DNA of 64,000 bases from Botryobacter ruber (lineage in GTDB: Bacteria; Bacteroidota; Bacteroidia; Cytophagales; Hymenobacteraceae), in assembly GCF_003347595.2 (NCBI RefSeq), contig NZ_QCZK02000053.1, positions 109,206 through 173,205 of the forward strand, written 5' to 3'. The position numbers and the translations under genes were made by a program. This document shows positions 1-8,547 of this stretch, one piece after another. The stretch's first letter is position 1. The number at the start of each line of letters is the position of its first letter. A model generated the notes under the pieces. That model saw only the letters and a list, made by a program, of their open reading frames with translations, had not been told where the DNA came from and made no database searches.

Positions 1-1
1 T

Positions 2-100
2 TTACTGCTCCTCGGCTTCATGGACGGCGACCGTGAAATAAAAATACACAATGCCGGACTGGCCGGTGGCGGGAATGACATTGACTGGCTGTTTGAGTAG
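2..100 (+). CDS. C-terminal fragment of an unidentified protein
   Basis: An open frame enters from the left edge and ends at a TAG at 98-100, leaving the last 32 residues of a protein that begins outside the window. The tail is acidic and glycine-rich, with a GLAGGGNDIDWLFE ending. I do not recognise the family, and 32 residues are too few to assign a function. The stop is followed at once by repeat sequence, which fits a real gene end. Confidence 0.45.
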   Translation, partial: LLLLGFMDGDREIKIHNAGLAGGGNDIDWLFE

Positions 101-116
101 GTTGAGTAGGTAAAAT

Positions 117-170
117 GGCGCGGGCGTCCTCGCCCGTGTCTACTATTCCGAGGCCTTTGGCCGCCGTGAA
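117..170 (+). repeat. Dispersed repeat family D, single arm
   Basis: This stretch resembles 56850-56904 closely. Both open with GGCGCG, contain a short hairpin (GCGGGCG/CGCCCG here, CGAACG/CGTTCG there), then GTCTACTA, then a CGGCC-rich block and GTGAA. Here only one arm is present. The distant copy has a second inverted arm. No gene is visible between 101 and 693; the rest of that gap holds a terminator-like hairpin, family E and a long inverted repeat. Confidence 0.6.
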
Positions 171-381
171 ACACGAAATTCCTAAAGTTTTTATAAAGAT
201 TTCTGCCCTCAGACACTCGCAGGAGCTGCGCACACTGCGAGGTCTTTTGAAAGTGTCAATGGTACCGAAGGGAGAGATCTGGTAATTTGCACTGTTTACA
301 AAACCCGAATGCCCGCTGGAGCGACATGGTCCGCTGGAACAGGTTGTTTAGTTTAGTTGAGTAGAGAGGAATGTTTGGAAA

Positions 382-428
382 AAAAGAGAAAGGCAGTGAG
401 GTTGATCAGCTCACTGCCTTTCTCTTTT
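382..428. terminator. Bidirectional hairpin terminator
   Basis: A perfect 19-bp stem (382-400 with 410-428) closes a 9-nt loop. A's flank the left arm and T's the right, so a U-tract follows the hairpin on either strand. It lies 265 bp beyond the end of the minus-strand AAA ATPase gene and 280 bp beyond the plus-strand fragment at the left edge, and could stop transcripts from both sides. Confidence 0.75.
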
Positions 429-429
429 C

Positions 430-480
430 TGCTTCAAGTTTCCAACTTGGAGCTTTTTATCGTGAAAGCTTTCAGCTTTC
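430..480 (+). repeat. Dispersed repeat family E, copy 1
   Basis: This 51-bp sequence recurs in reverse orientation at 43120-43170 with only two substitutions. It contains two short palindromes (AAGTT...AACTT and GAAAGCTTTC). Here it abuts a terminator hairpin on its left. The other copy sits between two inverted family A units. Confidence 0.8.
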
Positions 481-530
481 GTGTCGGAATTTACCTGTTT
501 CCAAACTCTGGCATGTAAAAAACTTGCTTT

Positions 531-639
531 CGCTAGTGCGAGCTTGTTGCTCGTACTTACAGCAGTCTTGTTGCCTTGAGCTACTTGTATTTGGATTCCA
601 AAGTATTAAGAAAGTACGAGCTACAAGCTCGCACTAGCG
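531..639. repeat. Long 28-bp inverted repeat
   Basis: Arms 531-558 and 612-639 are inverted copies with 27 of 28 positions matching, separated by 53 bp with no coding potential. It lies 55 bp beyond the stop of the AAA ATPase gene. It could fold as a large stem in read-through RNA or be a small non-autonomous element. No direct target duplication is evident. Confidence 0.7.
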
Positions 640-693
640 CACCTGTTTTTGATTCTTCCGAACAAAATTAGCCATCAATGGATTTTCCCAACT

Positions 694-2214
694 CTAATAA
701 TTATCATCATCCTCCTCCCCAAACGACGGCATGGTGAACATGCCGCTGAGCAGGTCTTTGAACTGCAGCCCGGTAGTGAGCTTGTTTTTGCTGAGCTGGC
801 TGTGTTCGGCCAGGCCGTGCAGCGCAAACTCCATCAGGAAGAGCTTTTCTTTCTCGTCTGCTTTCGGTTGCTGTTTTTCTACCAGCTCTGCCAGGCCGGG
901 AACATTTTGTAAAGCTGTTTTGTAATCCGCATCCGACGCGTCGTTCAGGATATCCAGCGTATTGCCGTCGCTAAACCAGCCAACAATTTTCTTGTAAGGG
1001 CTCGGCGTGTTCTTTGCTTTCTTGGCTTTGTCCGGGTCGGGGAAGTATTTCAGGAATTGGGTGCGGATGGCTTTTCCCATCAGGATTTGCGCCACATGCC
1101 CGGCTCCCTCCTGCTCGCCTTCGTATACCAGCTCCACTTTACCGGTTACCGACGGGATGGTGCTCATAAAATCCGACACGCGAATATAAGTACTGGTCTC
1201 GCCGTTCATCAGCGCCCGGCGCTCGGCAGCGCTCACCAGGTTCTCGAAAGCAGAGATGGTTAAACGGGCAGACACGCCACTTTTGGCATCCACATATTCA
1301 CTCTCACGGGCTTCAAAGGCAATCTGCTCTACCAGGTCGCTTACCAGTTCGTTTGTCTGTACCAGTTTCTCCTGCTCTTTTTTGATGTGCGCCTCCTGCT
1401 TCGTAATCTTCCGGCCCACCTCAATGGTTTTAGGGTAGTGCGTGATAATCTGGCTATCGATGCGGTCCTTGAGCGGCGTGACGATGGAGCCACGGTTGGT
1501 ATAGTCTTCAGGGTTGGCCGTGAAAATGAACTGGATGTCGAGCGGCAGGCGCACCTTAAAGCCACGAATCTGGATATCGCCTTCCTGCAGGATGTTGAAC
1601 AGTGCCACTTGGATGCGTGCCTGCAAATCGGGCAGCTCGTTTATCACGAAAATGCCGCGGTGCGAACGGGGTATCAACCCAAAGTGAATTACGCGCTCGT
1701 CGGAATACGGCAGCTTCAGGGTAGCCGCTTTAATCGGGTCCGCATCGCCAATAAGGTCAGCTACCGACACGTCAGGGGTAGCCAGTTTTTCGGTGTAGCG
1801 GTCGCTGCGGTGAAGCCAAGAGATAGGAGTATCGTCGCCGTGCTCGTGCACGTAATCTTTGGCGTAGCGCGACAGCGGGTGCAGCGGGTCATCGTTCAGC
1901 TCCGAGCCCTGCACCACAGGAATGTACTCGTCCAGCAAATCCACCATCATGCGGGCAATACGGGTTTTGGCCTGCCCCCGCAAGCCCAGCAGGTTCACGT
2001 GATGCATCGACAGGATAGCCCGCTGCATATCCGGAATAACCGTTTCTTCATAGCCCCAGATGCCCGGAAACACCTCCTCTTTCTGCTGCAGCTTCTGGAT
2101 AAGGTTGTGGCGCAGTTCCTGTTTTACGGTTTGTGGTTTGTAGCCGGCTGCTTTCAACTGGCCCAGTGTTTTTATCTTGAGTAAGTTTTCGGATGGGATG
2201 TCTTTATAACGCAT
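694..2214 (-). CDS. Magnesium-chelatase/MoxR-like AAA+ ATPase
   Basis: AAA+ ATPase of the ChlI/MoxR class, expected to couple ATP hydrolysis to remodelling of a partner through the VWA protein encoded just upstream. Visible are a P-loop GLRGQAKT (residues 77-84), a Walker B-like strand IFVINE (188-193) with Asn where Asp is usual, and a sensor-1 segment around FTANPEDYTNRG (231-242) followed by an LKDRID element. The acidic C-terminus ends in EEDDDNY. The 506-residue length is longer than a minimal MoxR core, with extra N- and C-terminal regions. It is second in a two-gene unit, 142 bp after the VWA gene, and that gap is filled by a repeat. The biological target is unknown; RavA-ViaA and BchI-BchD are analogies only. 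Confidence 0.85.
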   Translation of the reverse strand: MRYKDIPSENLLKIKTLGQLKAAGYKPQTVKQELRHNLIQKLQQKEEVFPGIWGYEETVIPDMQRAILSMHHVNLLGLRGQAKTRIARMMVDLLDEYIPVVQGSELNDDPLHPLSRYAKDYVHEHGDDTPISWLHRSDRYTEKLATPDVSVADLIGDADPIKAATLKLPYSDERVIHFGLIPRSHRGIFVINELPDLQARIQVALFNILQEGDIQIRGFKVRLPLDIQFIFTANPEDYTNRGSIVTPLKDRIDSQIITHYPKTIEVGRKITKQEAHIKKEQEKLVQTNELVSDLVEQIAFEARESEYVDAKSGVSARLTISAFENLVSAAERRALMNGETSTYIRVSDFMSTIPSVTGKVELVYEGEQEGAGHVAQILMGKAIRTQFLKYFPDPDKAKKAKNTPSPYKKIVGWFSDGNTLDILNDASDADYKTALQNVPGLAELVEKQQPKADEKEKLFLMEFALHGLAEHSQLSKNKLTTGLQFKDLLSGMFTMPSFGEEDDDNY

Positions 2215-2261
2215 GTAGTTTTTGTTATTTCTTTCGGATGAAAAATAAATGGCGTGTTTCT

Positions 2262-2350
2262 GTCTGAATCAGGATTTACAGAATTATTAAATTTTCAGGA
2301 TTTGTTCTGCATCCTGTTAATCCAAAAATCCTGTAAATCCTGATTCAGAC
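2262..2350. repeat. Family B inverted-repeat element
   Basis: Perfect 20-bp terminal inverted repeats (2262-2281 and 2331-2350, outer ends GTCTGAATC/GATTCAGAC) enclose about 50 bp containing degenerate internal copies of GGATTT. It occupies most of the gap between the VWA and AAA genes, so it would be transcribed as a hairpin inside their mRNA. Related elements lie at 22802-22911, 31562-31813, 39110-39203 and 45224-45372. Confidence 0.8.
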
Positions 2351-2356
2351 AAACCT

Positions 2357-3469
2357 CTAAAACGTCTTCCGCCTGTTCTGCTTATAATCCCGGAACACCA
2401 TGTGGCCCAGACCTTTCAGGCTGCTGTAGTAGGCCTGGCCGTTGTTAACTTTCGTGAACTCGTCTACGAACTGCTGCAGGTAAGGGTCGGAGGCAATCAT
2501 GAACGTGGTGATGGGAATTTTTAGTTTGCGGCACTGGGCGGCCAGGTTGATAGTTTTGTTTACCACTTTGCGGTCCAGGCCGAAGCTGTTTTTGTAGTAG
2601 CGGGTTCCTTCTTTCAGGCAGGTGGGTTTGCCGTCGGTAATCATGAAGATCTGCTTGTTGGGCGTTTTGCGCTTCCGCAGCAGGTCCATCGCCAGTTCCA
2701 GCCCTGCCACCGTGTTGGTGTGGTAAGGGCCCACCTCCAGGTAAGGCAAATCCTTGATCTCTATCTGCCAGGCATCGTTACCGAACACAATCACGTCCAG
2801 AAAATCTTTCGGGTACTTCTGCTTGACCAGCTCGGCCAGTGCCATGGCTACTTTTTTGGCAGGCGTGATGCGGTCTTCGCCATAGAGGATCATGGAGTGC
2901 GAAATATCGATCATGAGCACCGTGGCGGCCTGCGTTTTATGCTCCGTCTCGGTTACTTCCAGGTCCTGCTCCGTGAGCATAAAGTCGGAAAGGCCGTGGT
3001 TTATCTGGGCATTGCGCAGCGAGTCGGTCATGGAAATTTGCTCCAGGGAATCGCCGAAACGGTATTCGCGCATGTCGGTACTGGCCTCATCACCCGCACC
3101 GGTATGCGGAGTGGCATGGCTCCCTTTGCCCCCTTTCTTCAGCTTACCGAAAATTTCTTCCAGGGCACTTTTCCGGATGCTCTGCTCGCCTTTGGCACTT
3201 ATTTTTAAGCCACCTTTTTTCTGGGGATCGTCGTCGAGGTAACCATTCTTTTTCAGGTCCTCTATAAAATCGCCCATGCCGTAGCTGTCGGAGGTGAGGC
3301 CGTACTGCTTGTCGAGCGAGTTCATCCACGACAGCGCTTCCGCCACATCGCCGGAGGTAATGGTTATCAACTGCAAAAAAATCTTCAGCAACGACTCAAA
3401 GCCTGGCTTATCGTCCTGCGGTGGTACATAATCTGAAAAACGGAATCCTACACTCATATTCTGATACAT
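2357..3469 (-). CDS. von Willebrand factor A domain protein, partner of the AAA ATPase
   Basis: A cytosolic protein with a C-terminal VWA domain. The metal-ion-dependent adhesion site is intact: DISHS at residues 188-192, a conserved Thr near 251-253, and TDG at 278-280. The N-terminal half is probably helical and unassigned, with a Lys/Gly-rich linker near 108-125. No signal peptide is seen, so it is probably not exported. It is the first gene of the unit with the AAA ATPase, the usual arrangement of MoxR-VWA and chelatase I/D pairs. The start at 3469 is the furthest upstream; a second Met four codons later (3457) is equally possible. The substrate is unknown. Confidence 0.85.
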   Translation of the reverse strand: MYQNMSVGFRFSDYVPPQDDKPGFESLLKIFLQLITITSGDVAEALSWMNSLDKQYGLTSDSYGMGDFIEDLKKNGYLDDDPQKKGGLKISAKGEQSIRKSALEEIFGKLKKGGKGSHATPHTGAGDEASTDMREYRFGDSLEQISMTDSLRNAQINHGLSDFMLTEQDLEVTETEHKTQAATVLMIDISHSMILYGEDRITPAKKVAMALAELVKQKYPKDFLDVIVFGNDAWQIEIKDLPYLEVGPYHTNTVAGLELAMDLLRKRKTPNKQIFMITDGKPTCLKEGTRYYKNSFGLDRKVVNKTINLAAQCRKLKIPITTFMIASDPYLQQFVDEFTKVNNGQAYYSSLKGLGHMVFRDYKQNRRKTF

Positions 3470-3589
3470 TAACTAAACTGCTGCTTACAGCAGCCATACG
3501 CTACAAACTCCACTACACTTACGTCCTTTCTCTTATACCAAATAGTAAAAAGGTCCTTCCATTATGATTCGGCTTTTAGCAGATGTTTC

Positions 3590-3640
3590 TCCAGCTAGCC
3601 CACACGATCCCCCGAATCAAGTTCGGGATTTTCAACCTCC
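3590..3640. repeat. Dispersed repeat family G (GATCCC/CGGGAT type)
   Basis: The stretch has CCCACACGATCCC, a CGAATCAAGTTCG hairpin and CCGGGATGACA, and is followed at about 3674 by GGAAGCAACTA. A related set (TGTCATCCCGAAGGGATC, TGTGGGCC, and GGAAGCAACTA) appears at 57850-57945. The relationship is by eye and partial. It lies in the 502-bp gap 3470-3971, which holds no gene I can support. Confidence 0.45.
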
Positions 3641-3723
3641 GGGATGACAGGAGGAAGAAATAGTTATATGGAAGCAACTAAATAATACTATGTAATATTA
3701 GCCACTTTTATGCAACTTTAATT

Positions 3724-3754
3724 CTGCTGCACCAGCCACCACAGCCTCTGCTCC
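3724..3754 (+). repeat. Family A repeat unit
   Basis: Core CCACCACAGCC with CTGCTGC on the left and CTCTGCTCC on the right. This is the first of 20 units of the intergenic family described in the findings. It is isolated here, in the same gap as the family G sequence. Confidence 0.75.
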
Positions 3755-3911
3755 TTCCGGGCTCCAGTCGAAGCAGAAGGTGGGGTGGTAATACATACGA
3801 AATAATCTACTAAAATTTTAGCAAACAGAAAAACTATTCCGGCTTGTATTGAAAAGATGGCAGATGAACCTAAAGAACATTCCGCCTACCTTTTTGTTTG
3901 GAACTGGCATA

Positions 3912-3955
3912 AAAACACAGAAGCCTGCTACAAGTGTAACAGGCTTCTGTGTTTT
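3912..3955. terminator. Bidirectional terminator of the desaturase gene
   Basis: A perfect 16-bp stem (3912-3927 with 3940-3955) closes a 12-nt loop, flanked by A's on the left and T's on the right. It starts 17 bp past the stop of the minus-strand desaturase gene and ends its transcript; on that strand the left A's become the U-tract. Confidence 0.9.
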
Positions 3956-3971
3956 ATAGATCTATGTTGGA

Positions 3972-4949
3972 CTAATCTATCCAGCGGAATTTATACTCGA
4001 GCGTCGGCGCCTTCATGCGATCGGCTACACGCTTTAGCCTGTTTGGTAAGGCCATCACATAATCCCGGGCTCGTTCGCCAGCCTCGTTCAGTCCACCAAT
4101 GCTTTCGATTTTCCAGTCCTTAATCAGTTCGTCGAGGATGTTGGTATAATCGGAAGCGGTATAAACGCCGATGCGTTGGGCAGCATCTGTAAAATGGCCG
4201 AAAGTTTTGCCAACTTCCACACCCAGTTCGCGCATGTAGTGGGCAGGCATTACGATCTTTTTACGCATCATGTCTTCAAAAGCCAGCATCATCTCGCTTG
4301 GGTCGGCTTCAAATATTTTTCCTACAAATGCCTTGTACGCTTTGGCATGACGGGCTTCGTCGGCGGCTACGTGTCCGCAGAGCTTTGCCAGCACGGCATC
4401 GCCCTGTTTCTTGGCAATCTGGGCTACGCGGCGGTGCGAAATATTGGTGGCTGTTTCCTGGAAACTGGTGTAAACAAAACTGCGGTAGGGGTCGTGGTCG
4501 GTTTGTATGTCGAAACCGTCGGCAATCAGGTACTGGGTAGAGGCTTCCATTTCGCGCATGTTGATGCGGCCTGTCAGGTACAGGTAGCGGTTCAGCAGAT
4601 CGCCGTGGCGGTTTTCCTCGGCTGTCCAGCTGCGGTTCCAGCGCATCCAGGGGCTGTCCGGATTTTTAGACAAACCTTCTATCTGCATCAGCCAGCTTTC
4701 GTAAGTAGGAAGCGCTTCTTCTGTAATGGTATCGCCTACCAGCACAGCCAGTAAGTCGTAAGACAAATCGCGGGCACGTTCCTGCAGATTTTTAATCTCG
4801 GAGAAAAAGTTTTCAACGCGGGCATCCGGAAGCAAGTCGGCTGGTTGCCAGCTTTCTTCAACCGTTTTCATAAATTCAGTATACTTCTCGTATACGAAAT
4901 CTTCCATCCATTTTAATACTTCGTTCCGTGAGGCGACAGCTGTAATCAT
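3972..4949 (-). CDS. Acyl-ACP desaturase (diiron, ferritin-like)
   Basis: Soluble fatty-acid desaturase of the plant stearoyl-ACP/mycobacterial DesA type, introducing a cis double bond into acyl-ACP using O2 and reduced ferredoxin. The two diiron ligand motifs are intact: EENRHG (residues 111-116) and DEARH (197-201). There are no membrane spans, and 325 residues is normal for the family. It is monocistronic, with its own minus-7 box at 4973-4980 and a strong terminator at 3912-3955. It probably tunes membrane unsaturation; the double-bond position cannot be read from sequence. Confidence 0.93.
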   Translation of the reverse strand: MITAVASRNEVLKWMEDFVYEKYTEFMKTVEESWQPADLLPDARVENFFSEIKNLQERARDLSYDLLAVLVGDTITEEALPTYESWLMQIEGLSKNPDSPWMRWNRSWTAEENRHGDLLNRYLYLTGRINMREMEASTQYLIADGFDIQTDHDPYRSFVYTSFQETATNISHRRVAQIAKKQGDAVLAKLCGHVAADEARHAKAYKAFVGKIFEADPSEMMLAFEDMMRKKIVMPAHYMRELGVEVGKTFGHFTDAAQRIGVYTASDYTNILDELIKDWKIESIGGLNEAGERARDYVMALPNRLKRVADRMKAPTLEYKFRWID

Positions 4950-4972
4950 TTCTTAATTAATATTATAAACGT

Positions 4973-4980
4973 CAAATATA
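4973..4980 (-). promoter_or_regulatory. Minus-7 box of the desaturase gene
   Basis: On the minus strand this reads TATATTTG, an exact match to TAnnTTTG, the minus-7 consensus of the Bacteroidota housekeeping sigma factor. It lies 23 nt upstream of the ATG. No clear TTTG minus-33 element is visible. Confidence 0.65.
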
Positions 4981-5129
4981 CTTAAATAAACCAATATCAT
5001 GGTAAGGAATAAGAAAATACTAACATCTGTTTTTCGTCTCCTCCTGAATACCGGGAGTTTATACTTACGTAAAACCGCCAGGTATGTCAGATAAATTATC
5101 AGTTTATGTTTGTTAATTCCGGACAGCGT

Positions 5130-6089
5130 TCAGCGTTTGTACTTTAACCTGTAGTAAATATGACGAACCGAACTTAAATTAATTTTATACTTGTTAAATA
5201 GCCTGAGCACCCTGTACAGGGGCGGTAAAGGCTGCAGGAGCTGCAGCATGTTTAGCAGTATTTCCGCTTCTGTAAAATTGCCTGTAAAGTAAGCCTGCCG
5301 GGCCTCGTACTGCAGCCGTTGTGCCAGCGCTGCCTCTTCTTCCGGGGTTTGCACCAGCGCCATGGCCTTTTCGCATACCTTTACGGTAGAACCCAGCAAC
5401 CTGTTCCCGCGCCTGTACCACCCCCGCGACATGGCATGCGCATGCACCCGCCGTTTGGTCGTCACCTCATCTAAAAAATAATATTTGTAGTGCCGTGATG
5501 ACCTTACCCAGAAATCGAAGTCTTCGTAAGCCAGCGTTTCGTCGTAGCCGTTCAGCTCTTCCAGCACTTCACGCCGGATGAACATGGTAGGCGGACAGAT
5601 AAAGTAGCGGGCCACCAGGTAGCTGAAGATGTCGCCGGAGGGGGCGAAGGAGGTTACGTTTCCCTGTGCATCGCGCTGGCAGTGGTAGCCCAGGTGGCGG
5701 GAGTCATCGTCGATGTACTCGGCATCGGAATACACCACGCCGTAATCAGCAGAGACTGTGGTGAAAGCAGCAACCTGCTTTTCGATGCGGTCGGGCAGCA
5801 AAACATCGTCGGTGGCGAAGTCGATGAGAAAGGCGCCGGAGGAGGCGCGAAAACCCATGTTAAAAGCGGCACAGTTGCCCCTGTTGTGGCCCGTGCTGAT
5901 GAAGCGCAGCTGCGGGTGTTTCCGGCAGTAAGCTTCGATAAGGGCAACGCTGTTGTCGGTGCTGCAGTCGTCTACGATGATAATCTCGAGGTTCGGGTAG
6001 GTTTGCGCCAGCACCGAGTCGAGCGCCTCGGCAATAAAGCGTTCGTGGTTGTAGCAAAGGCAGATAACAGAAACTAGCGGTAGAGTCAT
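5130..6089 (-). CDS. Family 2 glycosyltransferase
   Basis: A GT-A fold inverting transferase that adds a sugar to a lipid-linked glycan on the cytoplasmic face. Visible are the N-terminal strand LVSVICLCYNHE, the nucleotide-binding VDDCSTDNS (39-47), a DDV metal motif (94-96) and YEDFDFW (188-194) as the likely acceptor/base region. The C-terminal 80 residues are helical without spans. It is the last gene of the fdtA-fdtB-wzx operon and overlaps wzx by ATGA (6086-6089), implying translational coupling. Donor and acceptor are unknown; the context suggests it assembles the unit containing the 3-amino sugar. Confidence 0.9.
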   Translation of the reverse strand: MTLPLVSVICLCYNHERFIAEALDSVLAQTYPNLEIIIVDDCSTDNSVALIEAYCRKHPQLRFISTGHNRGNCAAFNMGFRASSGAFLIDFATDDVLLPDRIEKQVAAFTTVSADYGVVYSDAEYIDDDSRHLGYHCQRDAQGNVTSFAPSGDIFSYLVARYFICPPTMFIRREVLEELNGYDETLAYEDFDFWVRSSRHYKYYFLDEVTTKRRVHAHAMSRGWYRRGNRLLGSTVKVCEKAMALVQTPEEEAALAQRLQYEARQAYFTGNFTEAEILLNMLQLLQPLPPLYRVLRLFNKYKINLSSVRHIYYRLKYKR

Positions 6090-7354
6090 TTTAGCCGGAT
6101 GTACTTATGGTAATAAATCATACTGAAAGCCAGCACAGCCGCATACCGCAGCGCATGTGCGATGGTGATGCCCTCCAGCCCGAACGGCTCTGTGAGCAGG
6201 AACACCAGCCCGATGTAAAAGACAGCAGACGTAATCTGCCAGCCAATGTAGAGCTTCACGTTCGCCTTCACCACGATCAGGTTGGTAAGCACAATGCTCC
6301 ACATTCGGAAGAAATCGCCCAGCAGCTGGTAGTCGAACAGGTATTGCGCTACCACAAAGTCTTTGTTAAAAAGCAGCAGCAGCACCCACTCCCGCAGCAG
6401 GTACACCAGCAACAAAGCGACTGCCAGCCCGGGAAAAACGAGGTAAAACGTATTCCGGACGTACTTTTGCAGGCTCTCCTCTTCGTTTACGAGCGCCGCG
6501 ATGCGGGGGAAGTAGAGCATCCCCAGAACGGCGTTGTACACCAGGCTGTAGTTTTCCGACACCTTTACAACGGCCTGCCACAAACCCGTGTCGTAGAGGC
6601 CGAAGCGGGAAATAATAAAGTCGCGGATAAAAAAGTTCGTCAGCTTCAGGCACACCACCGCACTTAAGGCCATCAGGATGTACTTGCCAATATCTTTATA
6701 GATTGCCCTGGGAATGGAAAGACTTTTAAAAGCAGGAATCATCCCCTGGTACAGGAGCACAGGCACCAGGAAGAAAAAAGCAAGCGACTGCCCTGCCAGC
6801 ACAAACAGCAGCACCGCTCCTACCGACAGTTTTCCGCCCAGGAAAAAAACAGCAGCCAGACCACCCAGGCTGCTCACACCAGTGCCCGCCACATGCCACT
6901 TCAGCACCCGCCGCGAGAGCAGCACCGCCAGCAGGAAGAGTGTGTAGGTCAGCAACGTGCTTACCAGGGCAAAGCCCGCCACCCACCACCAGGTATTTCC
7001 TGCTCCAATGGTTTCGAAAAACACTTCCAGGTAATATCCCGGGAAACCCAGGATGATGCCTATGGCCACCAGGATGCACAGCAGGTTAAGCACCATGCCC
7101 GCCCAGAAATACTGCCTGTAAGCCAAAGCCCGGGGATCTTCGGTGGCCAGGAACCGGATCGTACCGATGTTGATGCCCCCATCGGGCACGGTGGTTATAA
7201 TGGCAATCAGGTTCTGGAAATGAGAATAAAGCGTGATGCCGTTTGGCCCGTAAAAGGCCGCCATAAGTTTATTGACAGCCAGGCTGGACACAGCACGTAC
7301 CGCAATGGAGCAGAAAGACCACAAAGAAGATTTTAGACGTCGGAGCATTCGCAA
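6086..7354 (-). CDS. wzx: Wzx-type polysaccharide flippase (MOP superfamily)
   Basis: An integral inner-membrane protein that moves undecaprenyl-PP-linked glycan from the cytoplasmic to the periplasmic face. It is hydrophobic almost throughout, consistent with the 12 or more spans of the PST/WzxE group, with an N-terminal LRRLKSSLWSF stretch and a VPDGGINIGTIRF loop near residue 57 that resembles WzxE-like flippases. The 422-residue length is typical. It lies 65 bp after fdtB and overlaps the GT2 gene by 4 bp. No polymerase or ligase accompanies it, so the operon may export a single repeat unit or use genes elsewhere. Confidence 0.85.
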   Translation of the reverse strand: MRMLRRLKSSLWSFCSIAVRAVSSLAVNKLMAAFYGPNGITLYSHFQNLIAIITTVPDGGINIGTIRFLATEDPRALAYRQYFWAGMVLNLLCILVAIGIILGFPGYYLEVFFETIGAGNTWWWVAGFALVSTLLTYTLFLLAVLLSRRVLKWHVAGTGVSSLGGLAAVFFLGGKLSVGAVLLFVLAGQSLAFFFLVPVLLYQGMIPAFKSLSIPRAIYKDIGKYILMALSAVVCLKLTNFFIRDFIISRFGLYDTGLWQAVVKVSENYSLVYNAVLGMLYFPRIAALVNEEESLQKYVRNTFYLVFPGLAVALLLVYLLREWVLLLLFNKDFVVAQYLFDYQLLGDFFRMWSIVLTNLIVVKANVKLYIGWQITSAVFYIGLVFLLTEPFGLEGITIAHALRYAAVLAFSMIYYHKYIRLK

Positions 7355-7419
7355 AGCGGAATCAGCCTGTAAAGTACAGAAAAAAGTACCGTTCGGCGCA
7401 AATCTGCCAGGGCTGTGCC

Positions 7420-8538
7420 TTAAATACTTTCAAAAAACTGCTTCACCGCCTGTACCACCCTGGCCTGCTCCTCCTCCCGCAGCCCCGGGAAGAGCGGCAG
7501 ACTCAAACTGGTGGCGGCAAGCTCTTCGGCAACCGGAAAATCGCCCTGCCTGAAGTTTAGAAACCGGTAAGCTGCCTGCAGGTGTACCGGTACCGGGTAA
7601 TGGATGGCCGTCTGCACCCCCTGCTCCGTTAACCACTGTTGCAACTGGTCGCGGTAACTTGTCCGGATGCAGAAGATGTGGTAACAGTGGCTGCAGTCTT
7701 TTGCCGTTACCGGAAGCAGCAAATCGCCGGTACCTTGCAGCTTCTGCAGGTATACGCCAGCCAACCGCTGCCTTTCGGCATTCAGCTGCTCCAGCCACCA
7801 CAGCTTTACCCGCAGCACCGCTGCCTGCAGCTCATCCAGCCGTGAATTCACACCCACCACCTCGCTCTGGTACTTGTGCCGCTCGCCGTAGTTGCGGTAC
7901 ATCCGCACAAAAGCAGCCAGTTCTTCGTCAGCCGTCACGACCGCTCCCCCATCGCCCAGGGCGCCCAGGTTTTTGGTAGGATAAAAGCTGAAGGCGTTGC
8001 AATGGCCAAAGGTACCGGCTTGCTTTCCTTTGTACGCTGCGCCATGTGCCTGCGCGGCGTCTTCTATCACAAACAGCTGCTGCGCTTTTGCCAGGTCCAG
8101 CAGCGGCTCCATCTCGCAAGCCTGCCCGTACAGGTGCACCGGGAGCAGTGCTTTTGTGCTGGAAGTGATGACCTTTCGCGCGCCTTCTGCCGTCATGTTA
8201 TAAGTTAACGCATCGGGTTCGGCCAGCACCGGCGTTGCCCCGGCCTGCAGCACGGCATTTACCGTAGCCCGGTAGCCATTGGAAGGCACAATCACTTCGT
8301 CGCCGGGGCCAATTCCCAGGGCTTTCAGGCAGATCACCAGCGCATCGTAGCCGTTACCCACTCCCATCACAGTTTCTGCACCTCCTAAAAACTGCCCGAA
8401 CTCCTGCTCAAACTGCTGCACTTCCGGCCCGAGTATGTAATGGGCCTTACGGGCAGTCTCCACCAGGGTCTGCTCCACCTGCTGCTGCATCCCCGCCGGG
8501 AAATCGCGAAACTGAAAAAATGGTACTGGCTGGTTCAT
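7420..8538 (-). CDS. fdtB: dTDP-3-amino-3,6-dideoxyhexose transaminase (DegT/DnrJ/EryC1)
   Basis: A PLP-dependent sugar aminotransferase acting on the dTDP-3-keto-6-deoxyhexose made by the adjacent ketoisomerase. The PLP lysine is in SFYPTKN (Lys189), with the EDAAQAHGA strand (159-167) stacking on and binding the cofactor. The 372-residue length is standard. It starts 9 bp after fdtA, and that pairing is what assigns it to 3-amino sugar synthesis (Fuc3N or Qui3N) rather than 4-amination. Sequence alone cannot tell galacto from gluco. The later acetyltransferase (FdtC-like) and the rmlAB genes that supply substrate are not in the window. Confidence 0.88.
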   Translation of the reverse strand: MNQPVPFFQFRDFPAGMQQQVEQTLVETARKAHYILGPEVQQFEQEFGQFLGGAETVMGVGNGYDALVICLKALGIGPGDEVIVPSNGYRATVNAVLQAGATPVLAEPDALTYNMTAEGARKVITSSTKALLPVHLYGQACEMEPLLDLAKAQQLFVIEDAAQAHGAAYKGKQAGTFGHCNAFSFYPTKNLGALGDGGAVVTADEELAAFVRMYRNYGERHKYQSEVVGVNSRLDELQAAVLRVKLWWLEQLNAERQRLAGVYLQKLQGTGDLLLPVTAKDCSHCYHIFCIRTSYRDQLQQWLTEQGVQTAIHYPVPVHLQAAYRFLNFRQGDFPVAEELAATSLSLPLFPGLREEEQARVVQAVKQFFESI

Positions 8539-8547
8539 CTCCTTCTT

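Noticed and set aside
1387..2184. 265-residue plus-strand frame
   Set aside because: A shadow of the AAA ATPase gene; the minus strand carries the P-loop and sensor motifs.
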